Source of the DNA: SHZI01 sp963802215
GTDB taxonomy: Bacteria; Pseudomonadota; Gammaproteobacteria; Steroidobacterales; GCA-2729495
NCBI GenBank assembly: GCA_963802215.1
Contig: CAWDHQ010000001.1
Coordinates: 186,001-250,000 of the forward strand
Direction: 5' to 3'
Length of the DNA stretch: 64,000 nucleotides
Part shown: positions 1-8,000 of the stretch, in pieces
Position numbering within the stretch: the first letter of the stretch is position 1
How the letters are laid out: every line of letters begins with the position of its first letter
Position numbers and translations under genes: made by a program
The notes under the pieces: generated by a model
The model's database searches: none
The model's input: only the letters and a program-made list of their open reading frames with translations
Told to the model about the DNA's origin: nothing

Positions 1-146
1 CGAAGGCGGGCAACACGCTGGTGGTGCCGGCCAACCTGACCGACGTGGCGTCCATGATCGCGCTGGCGACCAACCTGGTGCGGCAGCCTGCAGGAGCGCC
101 CGTAGGAGCGCCTTCAGGCGCGTCTCCCGGGACTGGTCGCACCTGA
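1..146 (+). CDS. SPFH/band-7 family protein, C-terminal end only
   Basis: Only the last 47 codons are present, in the frame starting at base 3, ending at TGA 144-146. The peptide contains GNTLVVPANLTDVASMIALA, which resembles the end of stomatin/paraslipin-type SPFH proteins (membrane-anchored scaffolds). The final stretch, VGAPSGA, is encoded by a GTAGGAGCG-type REP-like repeat arm at 102-122, so the natural C-terminus has probably been extended or replaced by repeat sequence. The gene converges on the MFS gene at 151. The family call rests on a short stretch and is moderate. Confidence 0.5.
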   Translation, partial: KAGNTLVVPANLTDVASMIALATNLVRQPAGAPVGAPSGASPGTGRT

Positions 147-156
147 GCTCCTACGG
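101..156. repeat. REP-like inverted repeat, copy 1 (degenerate right arm)
   Basis: The left arm at 102-122 (GTAGGAGCG then CCTTCAGGCGCG) faces a decayed right arm at about 136-155 that ends GAGCTCCTAC. The left arm is translated in frame as the tail of the SPFH protein. The right arm carries that gene's TGA and, on the minus strand, the TAG stop of the MFS symporter (151-153). Confidence 0.75.
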
Positions 157-1557
157 CCGGGATGCGGCACGGAGCTCCCGGAGCTTCGCCTCGGTCAGGT
201 CGTAGCGCAGGATCACGAAGGCGGCGGCCAGGTTGCACAGCGCCGGAATGATGGCGATGCTCAGGTAGATGCCGAGCAGGGCGTTGTCGGTCTGGACCAC
301 GATGGCGTTGTTCACGGACTCCCGGTAGCCCAGCAGCCCCAGCACGACGGTCATCATCAGCGGGCTGATCGCGTAGGCGGCCTTCTCGACGACGTTGTAG
401 GCGCCCGCGTAGGCGCCTTCGCGGCGCATGCCGGTCTTAAGGTAGTCGTACTCCATCACGTCCGGGAGCAGCGTGAGGCCCAGCAGCAGCTTGCCCGCCG
501 CGAAGGCGCCCAGCAGGAAGGCCCGGACGATGAAGAGCGCGAGGGGCTCGCCCGGGCTGGCGAGCAGCCAGGTGAGGGCGGTCACCGCGAAGCCCGCGGT
601 GGCGACGATCAGCGCCTTCTGCTTGCCTATGCGCCGGGCCAGCGGCACCCAGATGAACGGCACGGCGACGAAGGCCGAGACGCCGTGGGCCGCCGAGTAC
701 CAGAGCATCACGCCCTGCTCCAGCTGCAGGACGTTCTTGATGAAGAAGAGCAGCGTCGCAAACACGGTGGCGCCGGCCACCAGCGTGAGGAACTTGAAGG
801 CGGCCAGCAGGATGAAGGGCCGGTTCTTCAGGGCCGAGCGCAGCTGGTCCATCGCCGGGTACCGGATGGCGGTCTGCTGCACCTGGCGGGCCCTGGCCGT
901 GCCGAAGAAGCAGGCGACCATCGTCACCAGCGTGCACAGGCCCAGAACCGAGCCGACGAGCGAGTAGCCGTCCAGCCCGCCGCCGAATTCCTGGGCCAGC
1001 CGCGGGCCCAGGCCCACCGCGATGAAGTTACCCACCTGGATGAAGATCACCCGGTAGGACATGATCGCCGTCCGCTCGTGGTAGTTGCCGGACATCTCCG
1101 CCGGCATGGCGAGATAGGGCACGTTGAAGATGGCGTAGCCCGTCGAGTACAGCAGCAGGGCGCCGAGGACCCACGCTACCAGGGCGGGAGACGCCCCGTC
1201 GCTGCCGACGGCCGGCGTGTTGAAGATCACCAGGAACCAGGTGCTGCAGAGGAGGGCACCGACCAGGAACCAGGGCCGCCGCCGGCCCCAGCGCGACTTC
1301 GTGTTGTCGCTCAGCATGCCCATGGGCACGTTGATCAGGGCGTCGTAGACCTTGGCGATGACGATCAGCGTGCCCGCCACCTCCAGCCGCAGGCCCACCA
1401 CGTTGGTCAGGTAAAAGAGCAGCAGCGCCGAGTAGGTGTTGAAGAGGAGCGAAACCCCCAGGGAGCCGATGCCCCAGCCGAAGCGGGTTCCGAAAGGCAC
1501 GGGTGCGACACCCGGCGACGCCGCCGCAGCGGTTGGATGATCGGAAGACGAGGGCAT
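151..1557 (-). CDS. MFS transporter, GPH (glycoside-pentoside-hexuronide):cation symporter type
   Basis: 468 aa from ATG 1557. An in-frame extension to 1662 exists but is Cys/Arg-rich and unlike a transporter N-terminus. About 12 hydrophobic segments are visible. The loop after TM2 (MLSDNTKSRWGRRRPW) is the hallmark D-x-T-x-SRWGRRRP motif of the MFS_2/GPH group, which imports glycosides or sugars with Na+ or H+. The substrate cannot be read from the sequence. Its TAG stop lies in a REP-like repeat. It is divergent from the NnrU-like gene across 173 bp. Confidence 0.85.
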   Translation of the reverse strand: MPSSSDHPTAAAASPGVAPVPFGTRFGWGIGSLGVSLLFNTYSALLLFYLTNVVGLRLEVAGTLIVIAKVYDALINVPMGMLSDNTKSRWGRRRPWFLVGALLCSTWFLVIFNTPAVGSDGASPALVAWVLGALLLYSTGYAIFNVPYLAMPAEMSGNYHERTAIMSYRVIFIQVGNFIAVGLGPRLAQEFGGGLDGYSLVGSVLGLCTLVTMVACFFGTARARQVQQTAIRYPAMDQLRSALKNRPFILLAAFKFLTLVAGATVFATLLFFIKNVLQLEQGVMLWYSAAHGVSAFVAVPFIWVPLARRIGKQKALIVATAGFAVTALTWLLASPGEPLALFIVRAFLLGAFAAGKLLLGLTLLPDVMEYDYLKTGMRREGAYAGAYNVVEKAAYAISPLMMTVVLGLLGYRESVNNAIVVQTDNALLGIYLSIAIIPALCNLAAAFVILRYDLTEAKLRELRAASRP

Positions 1558-1730
1558 GGGGTACTGGGGTCCGGGCCGGTGTGTGCTGCCTAGATTGGCA
1601 CAGGTCCGGCAACTTCTGGCACGCGCGTCGACCGGGCAGGCCCTGCCCGGCACAGGCGACAATTTGCCACGCGTGCTTTAGACAGGCCTGCGGCTTCATC
1701 TCGGGTGCCGGATGAGCGATCATCACGCCC

Positions 1731-2420
1731 ATGGCCAGATTCTTCGCCGTCCTCGCGGTTTTCCTGATCGCCCACGTCATTCCCGCCATGCCGGCAACGC
1801 GCCGGCGGCTCCAGGCCCGGCTCGGCGAAGGCGGCTTCATCGCCGCTTACTCGTTACTGTCCACGCTGCTCTTTGCCTGGCTCATCCGGGAGGCGCTCCT
1901 CGCGCCCTACGTGCCGCTGTGGTTCGCCGGCACCTGGGGCTACTGGGTGGCGCTCATCTTCATGCCCCTGGCCGCCCTGCTGTTCGGCGCCGCAGTGCTC
2001 GCGCCAAATCCCTTCTCCATCTCGTTCGTCACCCGGGCCTACGACCCCCGGGTGCCGGGCGCCGTGGCGATCTCGCGGCACCCGATCCTCTGGGGACTTG
2101 GCTTGTGGGGGCTGGCCCATCTGCCGGCCAACGGGCACGTCGTGGGCCTCGTGCTCTTCGGCACGCTGGGCGTCTTCGCCCTGATCGGCATGGCCCTGGT
2201 CGAGGGCCGGCGGCGGGCGGTCCTCGGCGAGGAACAGTGGGCGGCGCTGACGGCCGGCACGTCCTTCCTGCCCTTCGGGGCCCTGCTCACCGGCCGGGCG
2301 CGGTGGCCCCGGGACCCGGTGACGCTGCTCGGGGGCGCCGCCGGCCTGCTGGCCGCGGTCCTGCTGCTGGCGGGCGGGCACCTCTGGCTTTTCCAGCGGG
2401 ACCCGCTGGGGTTTCTGTAG
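1731..2420 (+). CDS. NnrU family integral membrane protein
   Basis: 229 aa with six or more hydrophobic segments. The centre carries R-H-P-I-L-W-G (about residues 117-123), and the context 'AISRHPILWGLGLWGLAHL' is typical of NnrU/isoprenylcysteine-methyltransferase-like proteins. NnrU was named for a role in nitrite/nitric-oxide reduction, but most relatives, like this one, are not beside denitrification genes and their function is unknown. A small membrane protein follows 33 bp downstream, probably in the same transcript. Confidence 0.75.
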   Translation: MARFFAVLAVFLIAHVIPAMPATRRRLQARLGEGGFIAAYSLLSTLLFAWLIREALLAPYVPLWFAGTWGYWVALIFMPLAALLFGAAVLAPNPFSISFVTRAYDPRVPGAVAISRHPILWGLGLWGLAHLPANGHVVGLVLFGTLGVFALIGMALVEGRRRAVLGEEQWAALTAGTSFLPFGALLTGRARWPRDPVTLLGGAAGLLAAVLLLAGGHLWLFQRDPLGFL

Positions 2421-2453
2421 CGGGCCGGTGGCCTGCCCGGCTCCCGAGGGTCC

Positions 2454-2696
2454 ATGCGCCTCGCGAAACCCATCCTGCTCACGGCGACCCCGCTGGGCGT
2501 CCTCGGCGGGCTCTACGAGGCCTGGAAGCTGTCGCCCGGACTGGCCTTCCTGATGGCGGCCATGGTGGGCGTCATGGCCGCGGCCATCGGCTCGGTGGTG
2601 CTGACAGTGCGCCGCGAGACTGCCGAGGAGGAACAGCGGCGCCAGGCAGAGGCCAAACCGGCAACCCGGGCCGCCGGGCCCGGCGGAGCTGCCTAG
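2454..2696 (+). CDS. small membrane protein, unknown function
   Basis: 80 aa with two predicted TM helices (about 7-20 and 28-52) and a charged, Ala-rich C-terminal tail (ETAEEEQRRQAEAK) likely in the cytoplasm. It follows the NnrU-like gene on the same strand. Its stop shares the tetranucleotide CTAG with the stop of the convergent oxygenase (4-bp overlap at 2693-2696). I do not recognise a family. Confidence 0.55.
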   Translation: MRLAKPILLTATPLGVLGGLYEAWKLSPGLAFLMAAMVGVMAAAIGSVVLTVRRETAEEEQRRQAEAKPATRAAGPGGAA

Positions 2697-3310
2697 AACC
2701 AGTTGTAGTTGAAGCTGACGCTGACCCGCTCGGCCGCCGACGGGTTGGGGGGCACCTCGTGGCGCAGCCAGCTTTCGAAGAGCACCACGTGGCCCGTCCT
2801 CGCCGGGACCGTCACCCAGGGCCGGCTTTCCGGCCGGCAGTCGGCGCGCCGGGGCGGGGCCGCCATGAAGCGGTCGAGGCGCGGGTCTTCCAGCTTCAGG
2901 CCGCTGCAGCCCCGGGGCGTCCGCACGTAGTAGGTGCCGCTGATCGTGGCCAGCGGGTGCAGGTGCAGGCCGTGCACGACCTGGCGACCCATCATGTTGA
3001 CCCAGCAATCCGTCATGACGAGGGTGCGGCCCGTCATGTCCAGTTCCAGCGACCTGACGTAGGCATTCACGTGCCGCCTCAGCCGGCGCTCCAGCGCCTG
3101 GAAGGTCGACGACATCTTCTGCAGGTGGCACAGGGAGCCGTAGGACGTGTAGCCCCCGGGATACCGCCGGGCGGACCACTGCCGGCCGGCCACGTCGTGC
3201 GCGCGGATCTGCCGGGCTTCCTTCAGCAATTCCCGGTTGAGTGCCGCGGTGCCGGCGCCCTTAAGGGGCGCGGTGTAGATCAGGGTGGGAAACAGGGCAC
3301 GGGCGGGCAT
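2693..3310 (-). CDS. putative 2OG-Fe(II) oxygenase (TIGR02466-like)
   Basis: 205 aa. 'LFPTLIYTAPL' at the N-terminus, 'VHGLHLHPLATISGTYYV' in the middle and 'LFESWLRHEVPPN' plus 'ERVSVSFNYNWF' at the end match the small family of putative 2-oxoglutarate/Fe(II) dioxygenases. The metal ligands are likely the central His and the His of LRHEV, and the Arg of ERVSVSFN would bind 2OG. ATG 3310 is chosen over an upstream in-frame start at 3505. It begins the conserved block and sits 8 nt after a TAGGCT hexamer with no Shine-Dalgarno, compatible with a leaderless mRNA. Confidence 0.8.
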   Translation of the reverse strand: MPARALFPTLIYTAPLKGAGTAALNRELLKEARQIRAHDVAGRQWSARRYPGGYTSYGSLCHLQKMSSTFQALERRLRRHVNAYVRSLELDMTGRTLVMTDCWVNMMGRQVVHGLHLHPLATISGTYYVRTPRGCSGLKLEDPRLDRFMAAPPRRADCRPESRPWVTVPARTGHVVLFESWLRHEVPPNPSAAERVSVSFNYNWF

Positions 3311-3318
3311 GGCGGGAG

Positions 3319-3324
3319 AGCCTA
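3319..3324 (-). promoter_or_regulatory. candidate -10 (TAGGCT) for a leaderless oxygenase mRNA
   Basis: On the minus strand the sequence reads GCTAGGCT followed by eight pyrimidine-rich bases and the ATG at 3310. No purine-rich ribosome site fits in that gap. The arrangement matches those in front of avtA, dedA and the P450 gene. Confidence 0.35.
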
Positions 3325-3354
3325 GCGGCCGCTGCCCGGGAAGGGAAGCGCGGG

Positions 3355-3360
3355 TATGCT
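3355..3360 (+). promoter_or_regulatory. candidate -10 (TATGCT) for the AhpD-like gene
   Basis: TATGCT lies 33 bp before the ATG at 3393, giving a leader of about 25 nt. No convincing -35 is seen. Confidence 0.3.
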
Positions 3361-3392
3361 GGCCGAGGGATTCACCCGCATCAGGTGCCGTC

Positions 3393-3971
3393 ATGCCCCA
3401 GCCCACCCACATTTCCCGCCTGCCGGTGCCCGATACCGCCACCCTGGACGCCGACCTGCAGAAGTACTTCCGCAAGTGCCAGGAGAAGCTCGGGTTCGTG
3501 CCCAACGTGCTGCGCGCCTACGCGTTCCGGCCCGCCCACCTGAGAAACTTCATCAGCATGTACAACGAGCTGATGCTGTCGGAGGACTCGGGATTGTCCG
3601 TCCTCGAGCGGGAGATGATCGCGGTGGTCGTCTCCGCCTGCAACCGCTGCTACTACTGCCTGATTGCCCACGGGCAGGCGGTGCGGGAGCTTTCGGGTGA
3701 TCCGCAGCTGGGCGAGATGCTGGTGACCAACTACCGGGTCGCGCCGCTGGCCCCCCGGCAGCGGGCCATGCTCGACTTCGCCCACCGGCTCACCACGGCC
3801 CCGGAGGCGACCGGCGAGGCGGACCGGCAGGCCCTGCGGAACGCCGGCTTCAGCGACGCGGAACTGTTCGACATCAGCGAGGTGGTCGCCTTCTTCAACT
3901 ACTCGAACCGCATGGCCCAGGCCCTGGACCTGATGCCCAACCCCGAGTACCACGCGATGCACCGCTTGTAG
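3393..3971 (+). CDS. AhpD-like / carboxymuconolactone decarboxylase family peroxidase-related protein
   Basis: 192 aa. The segment 'ACNRCYYCLIAHG' provides C86-x-x-C89 and H93, the redox CxxC plus His signature of the AhpD-like CMD family, preceded by the conserved E73 (LEREM). Length and layout fit the 'uncharacterised peroxidase-related enzyme' group, which is thought to reduce peroxides through the Cys pair. ATG 3393 is preferred to the track-start 108 bp upstream because homology begins here. The TAG stop (3969-3971) is part of a REP-like repeat. Confidence 0.8.
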   Translation: MPQPTHISRLPVPDTATLDADLQKYFRKCQEKLGFVPNVLRAYAFRPAHLRNFISMYNELMLSEDSGLSVLEREMIAVVVSACNRCYYCLIAHGQAVRELSGDPQLGEMLVTNYRVAPLAPRQRAMLDFAHRLTTAPEATGEADRQALRNAGFSDAELFDISEVVAFFNYSNRMAQALDLMPNPEYHAMHRL

Positions 3972-4060
3972 GAGCGGCTTCAGCCGCGACCGGGCATTCC
4001 CCTCTGGCGCTGAAACGCGCCTGCCGGGAAACACCCGGTCGCGGCTGAAGCCGCTCCTAC
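3968..4060. repeat. composite REP-like element, class A, copy 2
   Basis: Two inverted arms, 3968-3991 (GTAGGAGCG then GCTTCAGCCGCGACC) and 4037-4060, flank a 45-bp core containing CTCTGGCGCTGA and GGGAAACACCC. Nearly the same 93-bp unit recurs at 28300-28392. It fills the entire gap between two convergent genes and supplies the TAG stop of both. Confidence 0.9.
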
Positions 4061-4908
4061 ACGTCCAGGCGCCAGGTGTCGCCGTCGCGGACGATCCGGC
4101 CGGCGGAGGGCGTGGCGAAGTGGCTGCCAAAGACGAGTACGGGCTGGTCGCCGTAGCGCTCGATGAAGTCGAGGCGGGTTTGCAGGGCCGCTGCCTTGTC
4201 GAAGTCGAAAGGGCTCGACCAGCGGGGCCTGGCGATCTGGCAGGGGTGGTGCATCAGGTCGCCTGTCACCACCGCGTGCTCGCCACGGGAGGCAATGCGG
4301 ATCGACACGTGGCCGGGTGAATGCCCCGGGGTGGACTCGAGCCACACTTCGTCGGTGATCCGGAAGCCGGGCGCCACGCACTCGCCCTGGCCGGTGTCGA
4401 ATACCGGGCGCACCGAATCCCCCGCGTAGTCGCCCAGCGCGCTGACCGGCGCCTTGTCGAGCCATTCCCAGTCCCTGGCGCTGAAAACGTAGCGCGCGGA
4501 CGGGAAGGTGGGCACCCAGCGCCCGTCCACGAGCATGGTGTTCCAGCCCACGTGGTCCGGATGCAGGTGCGTGCAGACGACGAAGTCCACGCGCTCCCGC
4601 GGAAAGCCCACCGCCGCGATGTCCTCGAGGAAGCGCCCCTGGCGCCGGTTCCACCGGGGCACGATCCGCGGCTTGTCGTTGCCCAGGCAGGTGTCGATCA
4701 CGATGCGCTGGCCCCGGCTCTCCACGAGCAGGGAGTGGATGCTGCTGATCAGCTGGCCCGTCTCGCTGACGAAATGCGGGCGCAGCCAGCCGAGCGGCGC
4801 CAGGTTTGCCGGCGTCGCGTCCGGCAGCATCGCTGCGGCCGTCATGGACTGATCCTCGGTCTCGATGATCCGCGTGATCGTGACGTCGCCGACGCGCCAG
4901 CGTTGCAT
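4057..4908 (-). CDS. MBL-fold metallo-hydrolase
   Basis: 283 aa. The metal-binding motif H-x-H-x-D-H is intact (H114, H116, D118, H119 in THLHPDHVG). The downstream ligands are likely in 'TPGHSPGHVS' and 'VVTGDLMHH', and a terminal 'VFGSHFATPSAGRI' gives the last His. This is the general architecture of lactonase-type or other metallo-beta-lactamase-fold hydrolases; the substrate is unknown. The TAG stop is inside a REP-like arm. The 61 bp in front of its ATG is almost wholly another repeat (4912-4965), so its promoter is not obvious. Confidence 0.85.
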   Translation of the reverse strand: MQRWRVGDVTITRIIETEDQSMTAAAMLPDATPANLAPLGWLRPHFVSETGQLISSIHSLLVESRGQRIVIDTCLGNDKPRIVPRWNRRQGRFLEDIAAVGFPRERVDFVVCTHLHPDHVGWNTMLVDGRWVPTFPSARYVFSARDWEWLDKAPVSALGDYAGDSVRPVFDTGQGECVAPGFRITDEVWLESTPGHSPGHVSIRIASRGEHAVVTGDLMHHPCQIARPRWSSPFDFDKAAALQTRLDFIERYGDQPVLVFGSHFATPSAGRIVRDGDTWRLDV

Positions 4909-4911
4909 GAT

Positions 4912-4965
4912 GTAGGAGCGCCTTCAGGCGCGATTCCGGTCGGTCGCGCCTGAAGGCGCTCCTAC
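4912..4965. repeat. short REP-like hairpin, copy 3
   Basis: The arms, GTAGGAGCG followed by CCTTCAGGCGCG and its complement, are separated by about 12 bp. It occupies the gap between the 3' end of the GST gene (4970) and the start codon of the MBL gene (4908). Confidence 0.9.
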
Positions 4966-4969
4966 GGAA

Positions 4970-5584
4970 TCACGCCTTCGGCGCCGTCGCCTTCTTCCAG
5001 GCCGGCCGGTCCTGGCAGCGCCTGAGCCAGGCCTGGATGTGGGGGTAACCGGTCATGTCCTGCTTAGCGCCCGCCGCCATGCTGAGGACGGCAGCGACGT
5101 TGAGGTCCGCGACGCTGAAGCTGGCGCCCACCAGCCACGGGTGAGTCGCCAGGTGGCCCTCCAGCGCGGCGAGCGGCCGCTTCACCGCCTCGGCGTTCTT
5201 CTTCTCGTTCTCCACGTTCCGCTCGCCTTCCTTGCGGAAGGTGCGCTCGACCATCAGCTGGACCAGGGGCGGGTCGAGTTCCGTCACGGCGAAGAAGCTC
5301 CACTGCAGCACCCGTGCCTGCTCCTGCTCGCCGGTGGGCCAGAGGTGCCGGCCGTACTTCTTCGCGAGATAGAGGTTGATCGCCATGGATTCGGACAGGA
5401 TGAAGTCCCCGTCGGCCAGCACGGGAATCTTGCCCATCGGGTTGATCTCCCGGACGGCGGCTGACTTGGCATCCATGGTGGGGTAGCGGGCCAGGTCCTC
5501 GTGCTCGTAGGGAATGCCGCATTCCTCGGCCATCCACAGGGCGCGGGAGGTGCGGGAGCGGGCGGGACCGTAGAGCTTCAGCAT
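4970..5584 (-). CDS. glutathione S-transferase family protein
   Basis: 204 aa. The N-terminal thioredoxin-like domain begins MLKLYGPARSRTSRALWM and carries the glutathione-binding 'GKIPVLADGDFILSESMAI' (cis-Pro and the E-S pair). The C-terminal helical domain has 'FSVADLNVAAVL', the conserved GST hydrophobic-staple Asp region. It probably conjugates or reduces small electrophiles in the cytosol. ATG 5584 starts the conserved fold; the much longer open frame upstream overlaps bioF antisense and is not coding. Confidence 0.9.
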   Translation of the reverse strand: MLKLYGPARSRTSRALWMAEECGIPYEHEDLARYPTMDAKSAAVREINPMGKIPVLADGDFILSESMAINLYLAKKYGRHLWPTGEQEQARVLQWSFFAVTELDPPLVQLMVERTFRKEGERNVENEKKNAEAVKRPLAALEGHLATHPWLVGASFSVADLNVAAVLSMAAGAKQDMTGYPHIQAWLRRCQDRPAWKKATAPKA

Positions 5585-5621
5585 GTCAGTGCTCCGTTGG
5601 TGGGAGGCAGTTGTCGCCGCC

Positions 5622-5713
5622 GTAGGAGCGCCTTTAGGCGCGACCCGCCTCCCGCTCGAGACTCGCGGACTCGATTCTCGCGGGAAGCGGGTCGCGCCTA
5701 AAGGCGCTCCTAC
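5622..5713. repeat. composite REP-like element, class B, copy 4
   Basis: The arms at 5622-5646 and about 5689-5713 enclose a core containing CGAGACTCGCGGACTCGATT. The core of the element at 19758-19850 is its reverse complement with minor changes, so the two are inverted copies of one class. It lies between the divergent GST and bioF genes. Confidence 0.9.
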
Positions 5714-5729
5714 GGCGGCGGTACCTTTC

Positions 5730-5753
5730 GCTAGACTAGGCGCCCAGTCTAGC
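5730..5753. promoter_or_regulatory. 8-bp inverted repeat with two divergent TAGACT hexamers upstream of bioF
   Basis: GCTAGACT and its exact reverse complement AGTCTAGC are separated by 8 bp. Each arm contains TAGACT, the same -10-like hexamer seen before avtA and dedA, one facing bioF (start 15 bp to the right) and one facing the GST gene. It may be a bidirectional promoter, an operator, or both. It does not match the known BirA or BioR site consensus as I know them. Confidence 0.45.
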
Positions 5754-5767
5754 CGCGGCGGTCTCCC

Positions 5768-6937
5768 TTGGCAGCTTTCGACGACCTTACCACCACCCTC
5801 GCGGCGCTGGACAAGCGGCAGCTGTACCGTCGCCGGCGCGTGGTCGGGAGCCCTCCCGGCCGGGAGATCGTCGTCAACGGGCGCGCGCTCCTCGGTTTCT
5901 GCAGCAACGACTACCTGGGGCTGGCTGCCGAGCCGCGGGTCAGCGCCGCCTTCAAGGCCGGCGTGGACCGCTGGGGTGCCGGTGCCGGTGCCTCCCACCT
6001 GGTCAGCGGCCATACCTCGGCCCACGAGGAGCTGGAAGAAGCGCTGGCCGACTTCACCCGCCGTCCCCGGGCGCTGCTCTTCGGCAGCGGCTATGCCGCC
6101 AACCTGGGGACCGTCAACGCGCTCCTCGGCCCGGGCGACCACGTCTTCGAGGACCGGCTGAATCACGCGTCGCTGCTGGACGGCGGCTGGCTGTCCCGGG
6201 CGAACTTCGCGTGGTATGCCCACGCGGACGCGGCCGACCTCGAGGCACGCCTCGCCGGCTGCGCCGGTTCAGGGCGCCGCAAGCTGATCGTCACCGACGG
6301 CACCTTCAGCATGGATGGCGACCTCTGTCCCCTGCCGGAACTGGCGGCCGCGGCCCGCCGGCACGCGGCCTGGCTGATGATCGACGACGCCCACGGCCTC
6401 GGCGTGCACGGCCCCGGCGGCTGTGGCGTGGTCGATCCGGCGGTCCACGGCCCCACCGACGTGCCCGTCCTTGTCGGCACCCTTGGCAAGGCGTTCGGCA
6501 CGGCAGGTGCGTTCGTGGCGGGCAGCGAGGATCTGGTGGAGACCCTCATCCAGCGCGCCCGCAACTACATCTACACGACGGCGCTGCCCTCCGCAGTGGC
6601 CGTCGCGACCCTGGAGAGCCTCCGCATCGCGCGGGCCGAGGACTGGCGGCGGGACCGCCTGCAGGACCTGATCGCCCGGTTTCGCGCCGGCGCCGCGCAA
6701 CTCGGACTCCGGTTGCTGCCGTCCACCACGCCGATCCAGCCGGTCATCGTCGGCGAGTCCGGCGCCGCGCTCCGCCTGAGTGCCGCGCTCGAGGCCCGGG
6801 GCATCCTCGTGCCGGCCATCCGGCCGCCCACCGTGCCCGCCGGCACGGCACGACTGCGCGTGACGTTTTCCGCCCTGCACGAGCTGCCGGACGTGGACCG
6901 CCTGCTCGATGCACTGGCGTCAGGAATCACCGGATGA
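5768..6937 (+). CDS. bioF: 8-amino-7-oxononanoate synthase
   Basis: 389 aa PLP enzyme that joins pimeloyl-ACP/CoA and alanine in biotin synthesis. 'FCSNDYLGLA' near residue 50, 'SHLVSGHTSAHEELEEAL', 'MIDDAHGLGVHG' and 'GTLGKAFGTAGAF' with the PLP Lys are all typical of BioF. The predicted start is TTG 5768 with no strong Shine-Dalgarno; no ATG fits the conserved N-terminus. Its stop overlaps bioD by ATGA, so translation is probably coupled. No bioB, bioC or bioH is in the window. Confidence 0.92.
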   Translation: MAAFDDLTTTLAALDKRQLYRRRRVVGSPPGREIVVNGRALLGFCSNDYLGLAAEPRVSAAFKAGVDRWGAGAGASHLVSGHTSAHEELEEALADFTRRPRALLFGSGYAANLGTVNALLGPGDHVFEDRLNHASLLDGGWLSRANFAWYAHADAADLEARLAGCAGSGRRKLIVTDGTFSMDGDLCPLPELAAAARRHAAWLMIDDAHGLGVHGPGGCGVVDPAVHGPTDVPVLVGTLGKAFGTAGAFVAGSEDLVETLIQRARNYIYTTALPSAVAVATLESLRIARAEDWRRDRLQDLIARFRAGAAQLGLRLLPSTTPIQPVIVGESGAALRLSAALEARGILVPAIRPPTVPAGTARLRVTFSALHELPDVDRLLDALASGITG

Positions 6938-7626
6938 CGCCAGCACGCTACTTCGTCACCGGCACGGACACCGCCGTCGGCAAGACGCTCGTCACGGCGG
7001 CCCTCCTGCTGAATGCCCGCGCCTTCGGCCTGAGCGCCGTCGGCGTGAAGCCCGTGGCCGCCGGCTGCGCCCGCGTGCACGGCCAGCTGGTCAACGACGA
7101 TGCACTGCTGCTTCAGAGCCAAGCCAGCGTCGCCCTGGACTATGCCCGGGTGAATCCCGTCGCTCTCGAGCCGGCGATTGCACCGCACATCGCCGCCGCG
7201 CGGGCGGGCATGGCACTGGACGCCGCCACGCTGGCAGCTCACGTCAGCCGCGTCGACGCCGAGGACCACGACGTGATCCTCGTGGAGGGGGCGGGCGGCT
7301 GGCTGGTGCCCCTGAACGACCGGGAGTCGATGGCGGACCTGGCCACCTGGCTCGGCTATCCCGTGATCCTGGTGGTCGCCATGCGCCTGGGTTGCCTCAA
7401 CCACGCGCTGCTCACGGCGGCGGCCATCGACAAGGCCGGCCTCACCCTCGCCGGCTGGGTGGCGAACACGACGGGCACCGCCATGGATGCCTTCGACGAA
7501 AACCTGCTTGCGCTGGAGCAGCGCCTGCCCGCGCTTCGCCTCGGCACCGTCCCGTACCTGGGCCCGGCGGCCACGCCGGAGCAGGTGAATGTCTGGCTGG
7601 ATGGCACGAGCCTGTTTGGCCGCTAG
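6934..7626 (+). CDS. bioD: ATP-dependent dethiobiotin synthetase
   Basis: 230 aa. The P-loop GTDTAVGKT is at residues 10-18, 'VKPVAAGC' follows, and 'VEGAGGWLVPL' is the conserved second motif. The enzyme carboxylates and cyclises 7,8-diaminononanoate using ATP and CO2. It overlaps bioF by 4 bp. It is followed not by another biotin gene but by a toxin-antitoxin pair. Confidence 0.93.
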   Translation: MTPARYFVTGTDTAVGKTLVTAALLLNARAFGLSAVGVKPVAAGCARVHGQLVNDDALLLQSQASVALDYARVNPVALEPAIAPHIAAARAGMALDAATLAAHVSRVDAEDHDVILVEGAGGWLVPLNDRESMADLATWLGYPVILVVAMRLGCLNHALLTAAAIDKAGLTLAGWVANTTGTAMDAFDENLLALEQRLPALRLGTVPYLGPAATPEQVNVWLDGTSLFGR

Positions 7627-7729
7627 GTTTCACGCCTTTCTGCACCGGCGCGCCGGTTTCTCTGCTGGACCCCGCTGGCGGCCCTCCGAATACTGTGCCG
7701 GGCGCTGGTCCGCGGTGCCGGTGCCGGGC

Positions 7730-7764
7730 TAAGCTGCTCCTTACCAGACAGGCGTTGGTAAGGA
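7730..7764 (+). promoter_or_regulatory. candidate promoter and operator of the AbrB/PIN module
   Basis: A -10-like TAAGCT (7730-7735) is followed by a perfect 9-bp inverted repeat, TCCTTACCA and TGGTAAGGA (7738-7746 and 7756-7764) with 9 bp between. The right arm merges into the AAGGAAGGAG ribosome site of the antitoxin gene. Antitoxins of this class usually repress their own operon, so this is the likely binding site. Confidence 0.5.
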
Positions 7765-7777
7765 AGGAGTCCGCCGC

Positions 7778-7987
7778 ATGGCTTTCGCGACTGTCACCAG
7801 CAAGGGGCAAACCACCATTCCAAAGAGTGTGCGCGACGCTGCCGGATTGCGCGCGGGCGACCGCGTTCACTTCACGGTGCTGCCGGACGGAACCATCATC
7901 GTGCGGGCGAAGACGAAGAGCATCCGGAATGTCGCCGGCAAGGCAGCGACACGCCGGCGCGTCTCCGTCAGCCAGATGAACCGGTAG
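7778..7987 (+). CDS. AbrB/MazE/SpoVT-family antitoxin
   Basis: 69 aa. 'TVTSKGQTTIPKSVRDAAGLRAGDRV' contains the swapped-hairpin DNA-binding signature (T-S-K-G-Q-x-T-I-P). A basic C-terminal tail would contact the toxin. A good Shine-Dalgarno (AAGGAGT) precedes the ATG. It is 13 bp upstream of a PIN toxin, forming a VapBC-like module that sits between bioD and the TSUP/bioA genes. Confidence 0.88.
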   Translation: MAFATVTSKGQTTIPKSVRDAAGLRAGDRVHFTVLPDGTIIVRAKTKSIRNVAGKAATRRRVSVSQMNR

Positions 7988-8000
7988 TCTGCCGGCAGCA

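Noticed and set aside
4970..6223. A 417-codon minus frame joining bioF antisense sequence to the GST
   Set aside because: Only the last 204 codons are GST; the first part is antisense to bioF and contains repeat-derived peptide.
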